Shown here piece after piece: positions 22,015-33,357 of a stretch of 64,000 nt of DNA; positions within the stretch are counted from its first letter, which is position 1; the number at the start of each line of letters is the position of its first letter. This DNA is from Agelas oroides. Taxonomy: Eukaryota; Porifera; Demospongiae; Agelasida; Agelasidae. Location of the stretch: contig OX422191.1 of NCBI GenBank assembly GCA_949130485.1, forward strand, positions 6,077,754 to 6,141,753, read 5' to 3'. A program made the translations under genes and the position numbers. The notes beneath the pieces were generated by a model. The model saw nothing but the letters and a program-made list of their open reading frames with translations. It was not told the DNA's origin and did no database searches.

Positions 22015-22087
22015 GGCAGCCACCGGGAGTCGAACCCAGGACACCTGGCTTGAGCTGCCAGTGCTCTGCCACTGAGCTACGGCAACC
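22015..22087 (-). tRNA. tRNA-like SINE head (probably not a functional tRNA)
   Basis: Read on the minus strand, the 73-nt segment folds as a cloverleaf. The acceptor GGTTGCC pairs with GGCTGCC (6 of 7, one U-U mismatch), the D stem is GCTC/GAGC, the anticodon stem CTGGC/GCCAG, and the T arm contains TTCGACT. The A box (TAGCTCAGTGG) and B box (GGTTCGACTCC) are clear and a T5 Pol III-type terminator follows at about 22,006-22,010. The anticodon loop is AGCTCAA, lacking U33 (nominal anticodon CTC), which argues for a SINE promoter over a translating tRNA. Confidence 0.6.
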
Positions 22088-22263
22088 GGGCAACCGGACA
22101 ACCACCGGCCCTCATATATGTACTGCACAGGTGGTACTGAATGCCTCAGTCGCACACCCGGCAGCCACTCAGTATGTGCCGTCAGAACTCCGTTAGGGGT
22201 TGACCGGAAAATTCTCTCCATCAGGAAAGAACCCATGCTGAGTGGTTTTCTCACTCTAAATGC

Positions 22264-22460
22264 TCAGAGCATCTTGCCTCAAGCTGGAAATAAATGAATT
22301 TGAGATGTTATGAGGCGAAAATAGAGGAAAGTGAAAAAGGCCGGCAGCCACCGGGAGTCGAACCCAGGACACCTGGCTGCCGGCCTTTTTCACTTTCCTC
22401 TATTTTCGCCTCATAACATCTCAAATTCATTTATTTCCAGCTTGAGGCAAGATGCTCTGA
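22264..22460. repeat. 87-bp perfect inverted repeat, 23-nt loop
   Basis: Arms 22,264-22,350 and 22,374-22,460 are exact reverse complements by eye. The loop (22,351-22,373) is the tRNA T-arm sequence. The left arm repeats, with few changes, the SINE tail at 21,967-22,020. Confidence 0.9.
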
Positions 22461-22471
22461 ACAACTGAGAT

Positions 22472-23099
22472 GTTTACACCATTGTTGCACTATGAAAAAC
22501 ACAATGTTATTCTGCCTCTGTGGTGATTGTACTGTATTCTGAAAGATCTAAAATGATCACAAAGAGTTTGTCCCCTGACCACAGGCACGTGCGCAAAGGG
22601 AGGCACTTGATGAGGTAATGGGGTGGAGTTTAGTCAAACGGTCCACGGTCCGCAGGCTTGTGTCTTTGGTCTGTCACTGACACCGAAGATTGTCGAGCAC
22701 GTCCTCCAGTGGGCAATTGCTGCTTGTTCACTCATGTTTACTTGACAGAGGAGTTAGTCAATTCAGGTGACTCGTGGTCATACGTGCCTGATCCGTTTCA
22801 CTTGACACAGTCGAGCTTGTTCATGAGTAGACAGTTGGTGCGTGAAGTTTCCAGGCGTTCCATTTCTGCCACCTTTCAGAGACCTTTCTCGTACTGCAAA
22901 TTGTGTAAGCCCATGACAAAGTATTCACTTATTATACCCTAGCTGCTACTATATACATGCGTTGCTCTGCCCATGGTTATACAATGTATTCGGCTTCAGT
23001 CTCTACTGGATATACACAATTTCGTGCCTCCGTAGATTAAAACTACTGGTGAGGTTTACTTAAATAAGCAGCCACATCAATTTTAATATAGCCGAAAGT
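22472..23099. other. No gene recognised
   Basis: An unrecognised ORF lies at 22,658-22,942 (+). Apart from that there is ordinary AT-rich sequence. Confidence 0.35.
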
Positions 23100-23640
23100 A
23101 GTTATTGCTATTGTGCCTGCAACATAAACTTACCGGGGTTTATTCTTTGGTGGCTCTCCCCACTTTCTGTAACAATTGCCTGTGGCTTTCAAGTTGCACA
23201 GAGCACTCGTCAGTCCATATGACATCGTTGAAAACTTCCGCTGGCTCTAATGATTCGGTTATGTATTGCCATGCCCACTCGAGGCACTTTGCCTTGTTTA
23301 CTTCGCAGATAAGCTGAACTGCCTCAAAATGTCCAACCCAGTGATGTCCGACAGTGAAGAATTCTATGCAGCGAAACGTTGTACTCGTGTTTCTTTCAGC
23401 ATAGCATGTACTTGAACAGCAGTGGTTTCGTTGTCCTCACGCATCTTCTGTTCAACCAACACCTTGATTTCAGTCGTTATTTTGGAAGGGCGGCCTGAGC
23501 TAGGTCTTACGGCAATGTTACCTGTTTCCTGATAATTTTTCAGGGACCTACTCGGCTTGTACGAAGTCCTTAACGGCAAATTGTTGGCGGCTTGAAGCCC
23601 TGGAGGCTGTGGTAGAGTATTCACCACAACTTATACCATA
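23100..23640 (-). pseudogene. Tc1/mariner transposase 5' half with exon-end donor
   Basis: On the minus strand the N-terminal helix-turn-helix region reads SRSLKNYQETGNIAVRPSSG-RPSKIT and EQKMREDNETTAVQVHAML, a Tc1 pattern. After a frameshift it continues AWQYITESLEP, then VIWTDECSVQLESHRQLL, containing the first catalytic Asp (WTDE). It ends KWGEPPKNKP then CG-GTAAGTTT, a consensus splice donor. The Tc1 copy at 44.3 kb has an intron at the same residue. No acceptor or catalytic second half follows, so the copy is truncated. Confidence 0.75.
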
Positions 23641-24290
23641 TAGCGGGTGTGGAATTCTCGTGTTTTTCGCAGTCAAGTGGGATCCGCGAAAAATTAACCC
23701 GCAAAACTTTATGATTGTATTCACGTGCGTGTAGTTCTACAGACAGTTCTGTCCATGGAACACGTCACTGCTACAATAGCCATCCCACGAAGACAGTTAC
23801 CAAACTCCAAGAGCCCACTCTCTTTCTTGGTTTAGCCTGCTGCTGTCCGTGCCTAGTCTCGCGCAAGCCAGCCCACTTCCGCTAGCGATACTAGTCCGCA
23901 TGCCACTAACAAGTGCATCCATAACCATAATACTGCACAACTTGACCAGGATCTCCGTTGCGAGCATCTCTGGTATAAACTATAGCTAGCTTACTCCGTG
24001 CTTGGTGAATGTCAACAAATGAATTTTGAAAATTCGCTTCCGTGAAAATTTTCCGTAGTATAATAGATGGTGGTTCAGCGAAAATTTTGTCCCACGAAAA
24101 ATACCTTCTATACAGTACTCGCTGTAAACCATTCTTCCTAGCTTGAGCTCTTTCACACTTGTCAGAGGTAACCATACTAACACCTACGTACCTGTACGCA
24201 CAGTCAGCATACCGTCTACGTGGCGCTAATCTATTAGTACACGGAGTGTACGCCCACAGCACGGGCCGGAGTCAGTGCGTACTATGCTAA
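23641..24290. repeat. MITE fragment with GTGGGACAAAATTTTCGC-like sequence
   Basis: Sequence at about 24,020-24,125 (minus strand reading TATAGAAGGTATTTTTCGTGGG, then ATTTTCGC) resembles 25,125-25,210 (TATACAGTAAATTTTTGTGG) and, less closely, 61,745-61,860. The alternation of TTTTCGYG and its complement suggests a decayed foldback element. Borders were not determined. Confidence 0.35.
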
Positions 24291-25939
<1,649 letters not shown>

Positions 25940-25940
<1 letters not shown>

Positions 25941-27799
25941 TTCTATCATTCTTTCTATTTTGACAGCACACACCATATTACCGTACTGCACTGAGCAATC
26001 ATCCTTTTCGTGCAAGTACCCAGGTTAAGTACATATACAAACAGCTGTTGTGAGAATGTGGAATAACATTTAGTGTTGGTGCAAGACTCTCTTGCATGGG
26101 AAGGTCTGTTGAACTCATAATGAACTTGCACATGCAGGTTAATATGCAGTGGTATATGCAAAAAGGTCATTGATCCAAATGAGCCTCTGGATGGGGTTCC
26201 AGAGCAAAAAGAAGAGGGGAGAGACTTCAAAGAGTCGAACCATAAAGATGTCTGTATGCCAACTGCCTCCTTCAGTCCAAGCGGTAATGCTTGAAATCAA
26301 CTGCCAAACAGCTTGGCACTAGTGTGCTTAAGACAGCAACAGTATCAAAAATGTGAGAGAATATGTCCGAAATACTTACCGATGGGCTACTAAGTCTGCA
26401 GAGAAAAATTCTGTTCCGTTTGCTGGAAAAGTTTAGCTGCGCAATTTCCAAGACACCATGGTTTGCTGCAAACTCGAAATCCATTTGACTTGCCTTTCAA
26501 ACCTCTCAACCTGTCCTTGCTGCAGCCAGCCGTACCGACTTTTACTCTGCTGTGTTTGCAGAGGACCAATCGAAGTTGAGCCCAGACTATCCCACTGTGA
26601 AGTTGATTAAAATACCGACACAATAGAACTGAGTGCTGTGGTGCTGATATGCATGAGTCTTGTTGGAAAGATCATTTCGTGATATACTACATCGTTGTCC
26701 AATATGTCAGGTTCCGATCAAGCAAGGCCAACCAGATCATAAAGATTTCGAAGCAATGGATTCTGTGTGCTCATGCACAATTGAACCGTTTCTATCATTC
26801 TTTCTATCTTGACAGCACACACGATATTACCATATTGCACTGAGCAATTATCTATTTTCGTGCAAGCACCCAGGTTAAGTACATGTAGAAGCAGCTGTTG
26901 TGACAATGTGGAATAACGTTTAGTGTTGGTGCAAGACTCTCTTGCATGGGAAGGTCTGTTGAACTCATAATGAACTTGCACATGTGCAGGTTAATATGCA
27001 GTGGTATATGCAAAAAGGTCATTGATCCAAATGAGCCTCTGGATGGGGTTCCAGACTGCAAAAAGAAGAGGGGAGAGACTTCAAAGAGTCGAATGATAAA
27101 GTATGCCAACTGCCATAGTTCACCTCCTTCAGTCCAAGCGGTAATGCTCGAAATCAACTCAAAGTGAAGGGTTGTGCTGTGAGTATGTGAATATACAGCT
27201 GTGAATATACAGCCCACAAGATCACTGAGTAGTGCACGTGTGAAGCAAGTAAATACTCACTTTCAAATTGATTAGAATGGCAGACTTTTTGGAATGTGAT
27301 ACATTTCTAGAAAACACTGCCAAACAGCTTAGCACTAGTGTGCTTAAGATCAACAACAGTAACAGTATCAAAAATGTGAGAGAATATGGAAATTCTTACC
27401 GATGGGCTACTAAGTCCGCAGAAGAAAATTCTGTTCTGTTTGCCGGAAAAGTTTAGCTGCGCAATTTCCAAGACTCCCCCCACCTTATCCACCATGGTTT
27501 GCTGCAAACTTGAAATCCATTTGACTTGCCTTTCAAACTTCTCAACCTGTCCTTGCTGCAGCCAGCCGTACTGACTTTTACTCTGCTGTGTTTGCAGGGG
27601 ACCAATCAAAGTTGAGCCTGGACTATCCCACTGTGAAGTTTGGTTAAAATACCGACACAATAGAACTGAGTGCTGTGGTGCTGATATGCATGAGTCTTGT
27701 TGGAAAGATCATTTCGTGATATACTACATCGTTGTCCAATATGTCAGGTTCCGATCAAGCAAGGCCAACCAGATCATGAAGATTTCGAAGCAATGGATT
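25940..27799. repeat. Tandem duplication, two units of about 0.82 and 1.01 kb
   Basis: Unit 1 (25,940-26,762) and unit 2 (26,789-27,799) share nearly all their sequence in the same order. Unit 2 contains about 150 bp (27,158-27,320) not present in unit 1, and includes the start of a 62-codon plus ORF (MADFLECDTFLENTAK...). On the minus strand both units hold KWISSLQQTM-like or LEIAQLNFSGKQNRIF frames with a GT donor-like edge at about 27,403. Neither strand gives a recognisable protein. Confidence 0.85.
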
Positions 27800-28300
27800 T
27801 TATTTATATGCGTTCTCAACAAAATGAATTCCGGCACAAGAATAAACATCACTTTATCCCCTTTCGCTGATGCAGCAGCAGCACAGCCACCATAAATAAG
27901 TTCGTTTTTTTGTTGTTGTTCTTGTTCACTGTCATTTTATGGTGTAGTAGTGGATTTCGCCCTCCCAACGTCTGATAGAGGATCTGTGTGTAGCTTTGAA
28001 GCCAGGGTCTCCATTCCAGATTTATTATCTTGCAGCTTTGAATGGAAATCCTGTGTTTGCCTAGTTGGTCTTTGCATGTGGCCATAAGGTTCAGAAAAGT
28101 AGCATATCTGAATGTCCTAATGAAATACATGACTAAATTTCAATGCAAATGAATGTGGCTATAGCATACGGTGATTGAATACGAGGGCTATCTCCACCAC
28201 ATACTAATGAAAATGTTGAGAGCCTGGATTATGAAATGTAACTACAAAAAGGAACGTATGTATGATTAACTCAGAGGGCCTCTCCACTACTGACATAAGT
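27800..28300. other. No gene recognised
   Basis: AT-rich, with a TTG-repeat patch at 27,905-27,925. Nothing coding was identified. Confidence 0.4.
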
Positions 28301-28315
28301 ATGTACTGTCCAAGT

Positions 28316-29010
28316 TCAATACCCTGTTGCATCACCGTTCACCTTGATTATTTTAGGGAGCACTTTCTTAAGATGACGAATGTATCGGTGGTATTTCTCA
28401 ACATCAACAGTGGACCAAAACTGCTGAATTCCTATAATTCTCAATTGGGTTTGCATCTGGGCTTTCTGGGGGAGTCCTCCACCAATTAATGTTTTGCTCA
28501 GAGAAAAATGCCTGTGCTCTGCGAGATGTGTGCTTTGGATCATTGTCCCGAATAAAGCGATGTCCATTGGGATATACTTGGTTTAGAAATGGAATGAGAA
28601 ACTCTTCCAGGATTTGTATGTACAACTCGGCATTCATGATACCGTCGAATATGCAGAGCTTTGTTGTACCACGGCAGCTGATGCCACCCCAAACATGGAG
28701 TTTGATGGGGTATTTTGGGTGTGGTTTATAGCGGGGCTTCTGATCCTTGCCCTTTTTCCTGCAGCAGAACCTCCTGTGTGTTTCGAATTGCACTGTAGTT
28801 TCGTCCGACCACACAATGTCAGCAAAATCATCATGAAGATTTTCTCGAGCCCACCTGAGGCGCTTCTCTTTGTTTTGCTGTCGAATCAGCCTGTGACCCA
28901 TCGCTATCCGCCCAGCTTTTAGGTGCTGCTGGAGTTCTGTTGCAAGACTTTCCCCCATACCGTAGCTCAGAGTCATTTGGAGGCCATCCACATCAGCATT
29001 TTAGGGGAGG
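28316..29010 (-). pseudogene. Tc1-like transposase (DDE domain nearly complete)
   Basis: The 195-codon frame at 28,404-28,991 contains RWARENLHDDF, VWSDETTVQFETHRRFCC (first Asp), KHPKYPIKLHVWGGISCRG-like sequence, FIRDNDPKHTS (second Asp) and INWWRTPPESPDANPIEN (catalytic Glu). After a small deletion and frameshift the C-terminus continues at 28,316-28,440 as FWSTVDVEKYHRYIRHLKKV. The N-terminal DNA-binding region is not found upstream. Unlike the Tc1 copies at 23.1 and 44.3 kb there is no intron before the HVWGG motif. Tc1 transposases cut and paste DNA at TA sites; this one is inactive. Confidence 0.85.
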
Positions 29011-29510
29011 GAAACTTTCCAATTATGTTCACCAATTATAAAAAAAAAACTGCAGGCATTAAAAGAGGAGGGAAAACTGGAGTTTTCTCTGTCAATCTAT
29101 TCTGTGTTGAATGGGAACATCTTGGATTGCTTGGAACTTGAAATTCACTAGAGCGTATGCAAGTTAGATCACCACACAATATGCAAACCAATGATTTCGC
29201 AACTGCCTGGACTGACAAGTGCCCAACCACTATCTATTTCATGAATGCAAGCTGTTAGAGTCACAGGTAAGACCTCCAACCTATTCCAGACTATTTGTGA
29301 TTCGTCAAAACAGGAGAAGGACATAATCTTCATGTAGAAGAGACTGCTACACTCAAGGGGTACCGTACTTTTGGGTTGACATCCTAGCATTTCCCTTCTA
29401 GCAAAGGTTCTGGGCCTTTGTTGCTTTACAGTACCAAACAACTATTCACATCGCATGCCATGGTTACGTAACTCCACAGAAGTGCGAGAAGATTATTGCA
29501 AAGCCAGCTG
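29011..29510. other. No gene recognised
   Basis: Short ORFs only. A-run at 29,040-29,049. Confidence 0.4.
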
Positions 29511-29519
29511 ATGAAAAAC

Positions 29520-31303
29520 ATTGTAACAAAATTGAAACAAAAACTACTGAAACTCAGCTGGAAGTACTGTGCAGAAACTTGAATATTCCTGTTGTATCAG
29601 CTGCTCCAAAACATCAGCTAGTTTATCTCATTGCAGAGCAGAGAGTTGAGGACCCACATAATCAGCCGGTTTATACAACACGTGCTGGAGAGGTATCGTC
29701 CATTCCTACACGGAAGATGGAAGTTGGAAGGGACCTAGGTGTGTGGAGAAAATGATTGCAGCCAACCAAGGTGCTCATACACGTGCTCAGCATTTCTACC
29801 GGGTCAATCCCAGAAAGTGTATTCACTCCATCCTCTCTAAATCCAAGCCCAAGCAATGCTCAATCCCCATGGAGCAGCTTGAGCAGCACTTCACTACCAT
29901 CTACCAGCCTATGTATGTAGCAATTGACTCCTACCTTCCTGGCTTCACCAGAACAACAAAACTGATGTGATGGAGGATCTGGTAGTTCCTGAAGAAGTGA
30001 TGTGCCAGCTACGCTGACTACCAGCGAAATCCGCACCAGGGCCGGATAAGGTTAGTTATGCAGTGTGGAAATGGCTTGACTGGGAAGGTAAGCTATTGGG
30101 ACAGATCTTTGAAATCTGCCACAGGAACAAAAAAAAAAAATCTCGTCAGCCTGGAAATTGTGTTCCACCATCCTCATCCATGAGGAAGAGAATGCCATCA
30201 AAAAATACAAAACACCTTGCATAAGGTCTACGCTGCTCTTATCACCCACTGCTTTACATCATGGGCACTGGATGCCAAAGCCATCACTCACAGCCCATCT
30301 CAAAAAGGTTTTCCTACCCTTTGAAGGCTGCTTCGAGCACACCCTCCTCCTCCAGTCTGCAATGACTGATGCATGACGCTCCAGTCGAAACCTCTCCATT
30401 GTCTGGCTGGACCTGAAGGATGCTTTTGGCTTGGTTCTGCACCCCATTCTCCTCGACCTGCTTGAGCGTGATGGTCTAACAAGGTCTATCATTAACATTA
30501 TGGAAGACGTCTCCACTGCTTCCAGCTGCTACCTCCATGTTGGCAACACCACTAGCAATCCCACTGCTCTAGGGAAAGGCGTTAAGGGAAAGTAAGGTTG
30601 TCCACTAAGCCCAATCCTCTTCACCTTTGTCATTGAAGGTATCCTGGGTGGAGTAGAATCACTGAACAATGGATACACTATGGGGAAAACCGCGTTGAAC
30701 TTATTGGCATACGCAGACGACCTCTGCCTTCTCTGTGAGGACAAGGCCAAACTCACCCCAGTCTTGGAAAGGGTGCACTCATTCGCAATGTCACCTTCAA
30801 CATTGCCAAGTGTGGGTTTTAACAATGGTGAAATGTAATTCCAAGTAGTATATATGTTGACCCTTTTGAGCCGATTCTTGGCTTCAGCCCCATCCCGGCC
30901 CTCAAGTGGGAGGACAGGTACCAGTACCTGGGCTGTGAGCTGGGGCCAACCCAAAGGCAGCCCTGGAGGAGTCAAAGCGCCTCTTCTTTGAACAATCCAC
31001 AGCTATTGGCAAATCACTGCTCACTGACGGGCAGAAAATTGTTGCCATTAAGAGGTTTACCAAACCACAGCTAGATTACAAACTTCGGACCCTTCTCCCC
31101 AGCAGATCATGGGCAAAGGATGTGGACCGTTCCCTTCGCTCTGCCCTAAAGAAGGGACTTCGCCTCTCAGGTCGCACCATCAGTGACTCCCTATACTGTC
31201 ACCAAGACGTTGGAGGACTAGGTGCCCTATCAATTGAAGATGAGACGGACATTGCCCTTGTATCACAAGCCTTCAAATTCCTAGCGAATGAGAAAGGCCC
31301 ATG
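29520..31303 (+). pseudogene. LINE reverse transcriptase (R2/NeSL-like), degenerate
   Basis: Fragments in order: an N-terminal region (29,520-29,970); FLPFEGCFEHTLLLQSAMTD (about 30,310-30,376), a palm motif of R2/NeSL-type enzymes; SIVWLDLKDAFGLVLHP with the catalytic Asp; GCPLSPILFTFVIEG; AYADDLCLLCED with the YADD box (about 30,706-30,740); and a thumb/C-terminal segment RSWAKDVDRSLRSALKKGL...QDVGGLGALSIEDE to 31,303. Stops and frameshifts near 30,376, 30,593, 30,836 and 31,000 inactivate it. No endonuclease was recognised. Confidence 0.8.
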
Positions 31304-32155
31304 AGTCTCTACTGTGGCACGCATGAGTACTGATAGCAAATAGTTAAGCCAATGATGGTGTGCTGTGCCCATTTATCATTCTAGGGAACAGAGTGATTGC
31401 ACTGCTATGACAATTTTCTGAGTGGACTGTGCATGGGTGGACGGCTACTGTGTAATCAGTATTTCCTGCAGATATTTGAATGTGTTGTCAGTCATAGCAG
31501 TGACTTCATATCATGCCTATATCATGTGTTTAGCAGTTATTCAACCAACTTTCTGCCATGTTGTTTGCTTTTCTGGTTGCTTTGCTTACTGTTTCATGGT
31601 GCCAAACCTGTGGTACTGGAAGAGGTAGCTACAGTTGCTATGAGCAAGTATGTGAATGTGAAAGGCAAGGTCGCATCAGTTGGTGAGTTAGCCACATTAA
31701 GTACAAAGAACTGTGACGAGGATTTGACTTGAAGAGGATTTTTGGTTTTATGATTGAACTGGAGCTTGTTGAGGAATGATAATGGAGGGGGGGGGGGGGG
31801 GGGGGTCAAGTGGGGTGTTAGAAGCTGGCAAGAGTTTAAGAGATCAAGAACATGACAGTTAGAGCATTCCTGAATATTTGTCACACTGAAAGAGGTGTTC
31901 GATGTGGCTGATGTGAGTAATAAACTGATTGAGAGTGAGTCAACCGGAGTATAATTATAGTAGCTGCAAAAGGAGAGATTGTGTCAGTGTGCAGGTTTGA
32001 CGAATACATGAGTTGTCGTTCTTGTAATGTGAAGTTGGTAAAGATCAACTACTGGGTGGCCAACAATGCAAGCACAGCCATCTTCGACAATTGGTGTTAT
32101 GTTCTCCCCTATATTGTGGTGTTTGGTCAATGATTGCTGGAAGAACCCTAAGCTG
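31304..32155 (+). pseudogene. Possible RPA/OB-fold-like protein fragments (tentative)
   Basis: Two short frames are suggestive: SKYVNVKGKVASVGELATLS (31,643-31,705) and GEIVSVCRFDEYMSCRSCNVK (about 31,970-32,030). The first resembles the start of an OB fold as in replication protein A-like proteins, the second a CxxC zinc ribbon after an OB strand. They are separated by stops and a G-run at 31,787-31,806. The call rests on pattern only. Confidence 0.25.
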
Positions 32156-33315
32156 TTAAGACTACTGGAAAACTATCATTTGGATGCTTACCGCTATGCT
32201 GCAAGCTGTAAAATTATTCAACAGTGTGAACCAGTGGGCACGAACATATGTTTTTGTTTATCCACTTGAGCATGCGAGCAGGGAATGTACTTCGTGAATA
32301 ATCTGTGATTTTGATTGCTGCAACTTAACCTAAACACTTTCCAGATGCATGTATAGCAGAAAGTTGGGTGCCACTGACACACAGCATTCTCTACACTGTG
32401 GTTGTTTAACTTATAAATTTCTTGTTCAGGCCCTCAAAAACTTTAACTGCTGCCCAAAGCAGGCTGGAAGAGCGCAATGTCATTTGGCATGCAAACGTCA
32501 TGTGTCATGCAGTGTGCAGGCCATGTTGTTTGCAGGCACATAAAAGCTTTGAGAAAAAAAAACCCTAAAATGTTCAGACTACTGGAAGGCAATAGCCAGG
32601 AGCTGAAATCAATTGTGACAGCAAAACAGAGCGCATTAGTTCACCCAAAAAGTTCAAGATTGATTTGCCTATTACCAACCATGTACAGTTATTTCATGGT
32701 GCAGCTTCTAGCACCAGTGGTGTTGGTTCTAGCGGGAGTGGTACCTTAAAGTACCCTTATATGCTAGCAGGAAACAGACTTGTTTTTGACAGTGAATCCG
32801 CTGACTTCACACAACTCAAAATGGTCTAATGATGTTAAGGGCATTGGATCAGAGGCTGGAAGTAGTGAAATCTCGCTATCTTTATCTGGACCGGTGATTT
32901 TGAATGGCTGGGAGGATATTCAAGTGTTCTTGCATAATTCGAGTGTGAATCTGCAGGGGAAGACTGTAGAATGCAATGTAATCGAAAACCAGTTGCATAT
33001 TGAGCCTTGTACTAGAACTACTGGAAATCAATCTCATTTGAATGCTTACTGAACCTGCTGCAAACTGCACAATTATTGTCCAGTGTGAACAGTGAGAGCA
33101 ACCTGAAGCTGCGAGCAGGGAATGAATAATTTGTATGTTTTGCTTGGCTTGAGCCAAATGTAGATGTAGCAGAAGTTAGGTGCCGTTGTCACACACAGCA
33201 TTAACTCATAAATTCCTTGTTCAGGTGCACAAAAACTTTAACTGCTGCCTAAAGCAGACTGCATGGAAAGAGTGTAGCATTCATTTCTATCTAGCATGCA
33301 AATGATGATGAGAAA
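32156..33315. repeat. Pair of diverged direct repeats (32.16 and 33.01 kb)
   Basis: 32,160-32,510 and 33,013-33,310 share the order AACTACTGGAAA, TTTG(G)ATGCTTAC, CTGCAAACTG-like, GCGAGCAGGGAATG, AGCAGAAGTTAGGTGCC, CACACAGCATT, and CAAAAACTTTAACTGCTGCC. Copy 1 carries extra sequence. The interval between them holds unrecognised ORFs. Confidence 0.6.
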
Positions 33316-33357
33316 GTATCATCCTTGCATAGTACATGTACTATGCAAGGATAATAC
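33316..33357. repeat. Near-perfect 42-bp palindrome
   Basis: The inner 32 bp (33,321-33,352; half-site ATCCTTGCATAGTACA) are a perfect palindrome with no spacer. It extends to 42 bp with one mismatched pair (GTATC on the left, AATAC on the right). Confidence 0.9.

Larger units (their letters stand above)
21952..22471 (-). mobile_element. tRNA-derived SINE with inverted-repeat duplication
   Basis: The block is bounded by a 12-bp direct repeat AACAACTGAGAT (21,952-21,963 and 22,460-22,471), as expected for a LINE-mobilised insertion. It contains a tRNA-like head on the minus strand (22,015-22,087), a body at about 22,090-22,263, and an 87-bp inverted duplication of the tail (22,264-22,350 against 22,374-22,460). 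Confidence 0.7.

Noticed and set aside
22015..22087. Functional nuclear tRNA-Glu gene (anticodon CTC)
   Set aside because: The loop lacks U33, the acceptor has a mismatch, and the segment is part of a TSD-flanked repeat with inverted duplication, so it fits a SINE head better.
28404..28991. Active Tc1 transposase because of its 195-codon open frame
   Set aside because: The C-terminus is frameshifted after a deletion and the N-terminal DNA-binding domain is missing.
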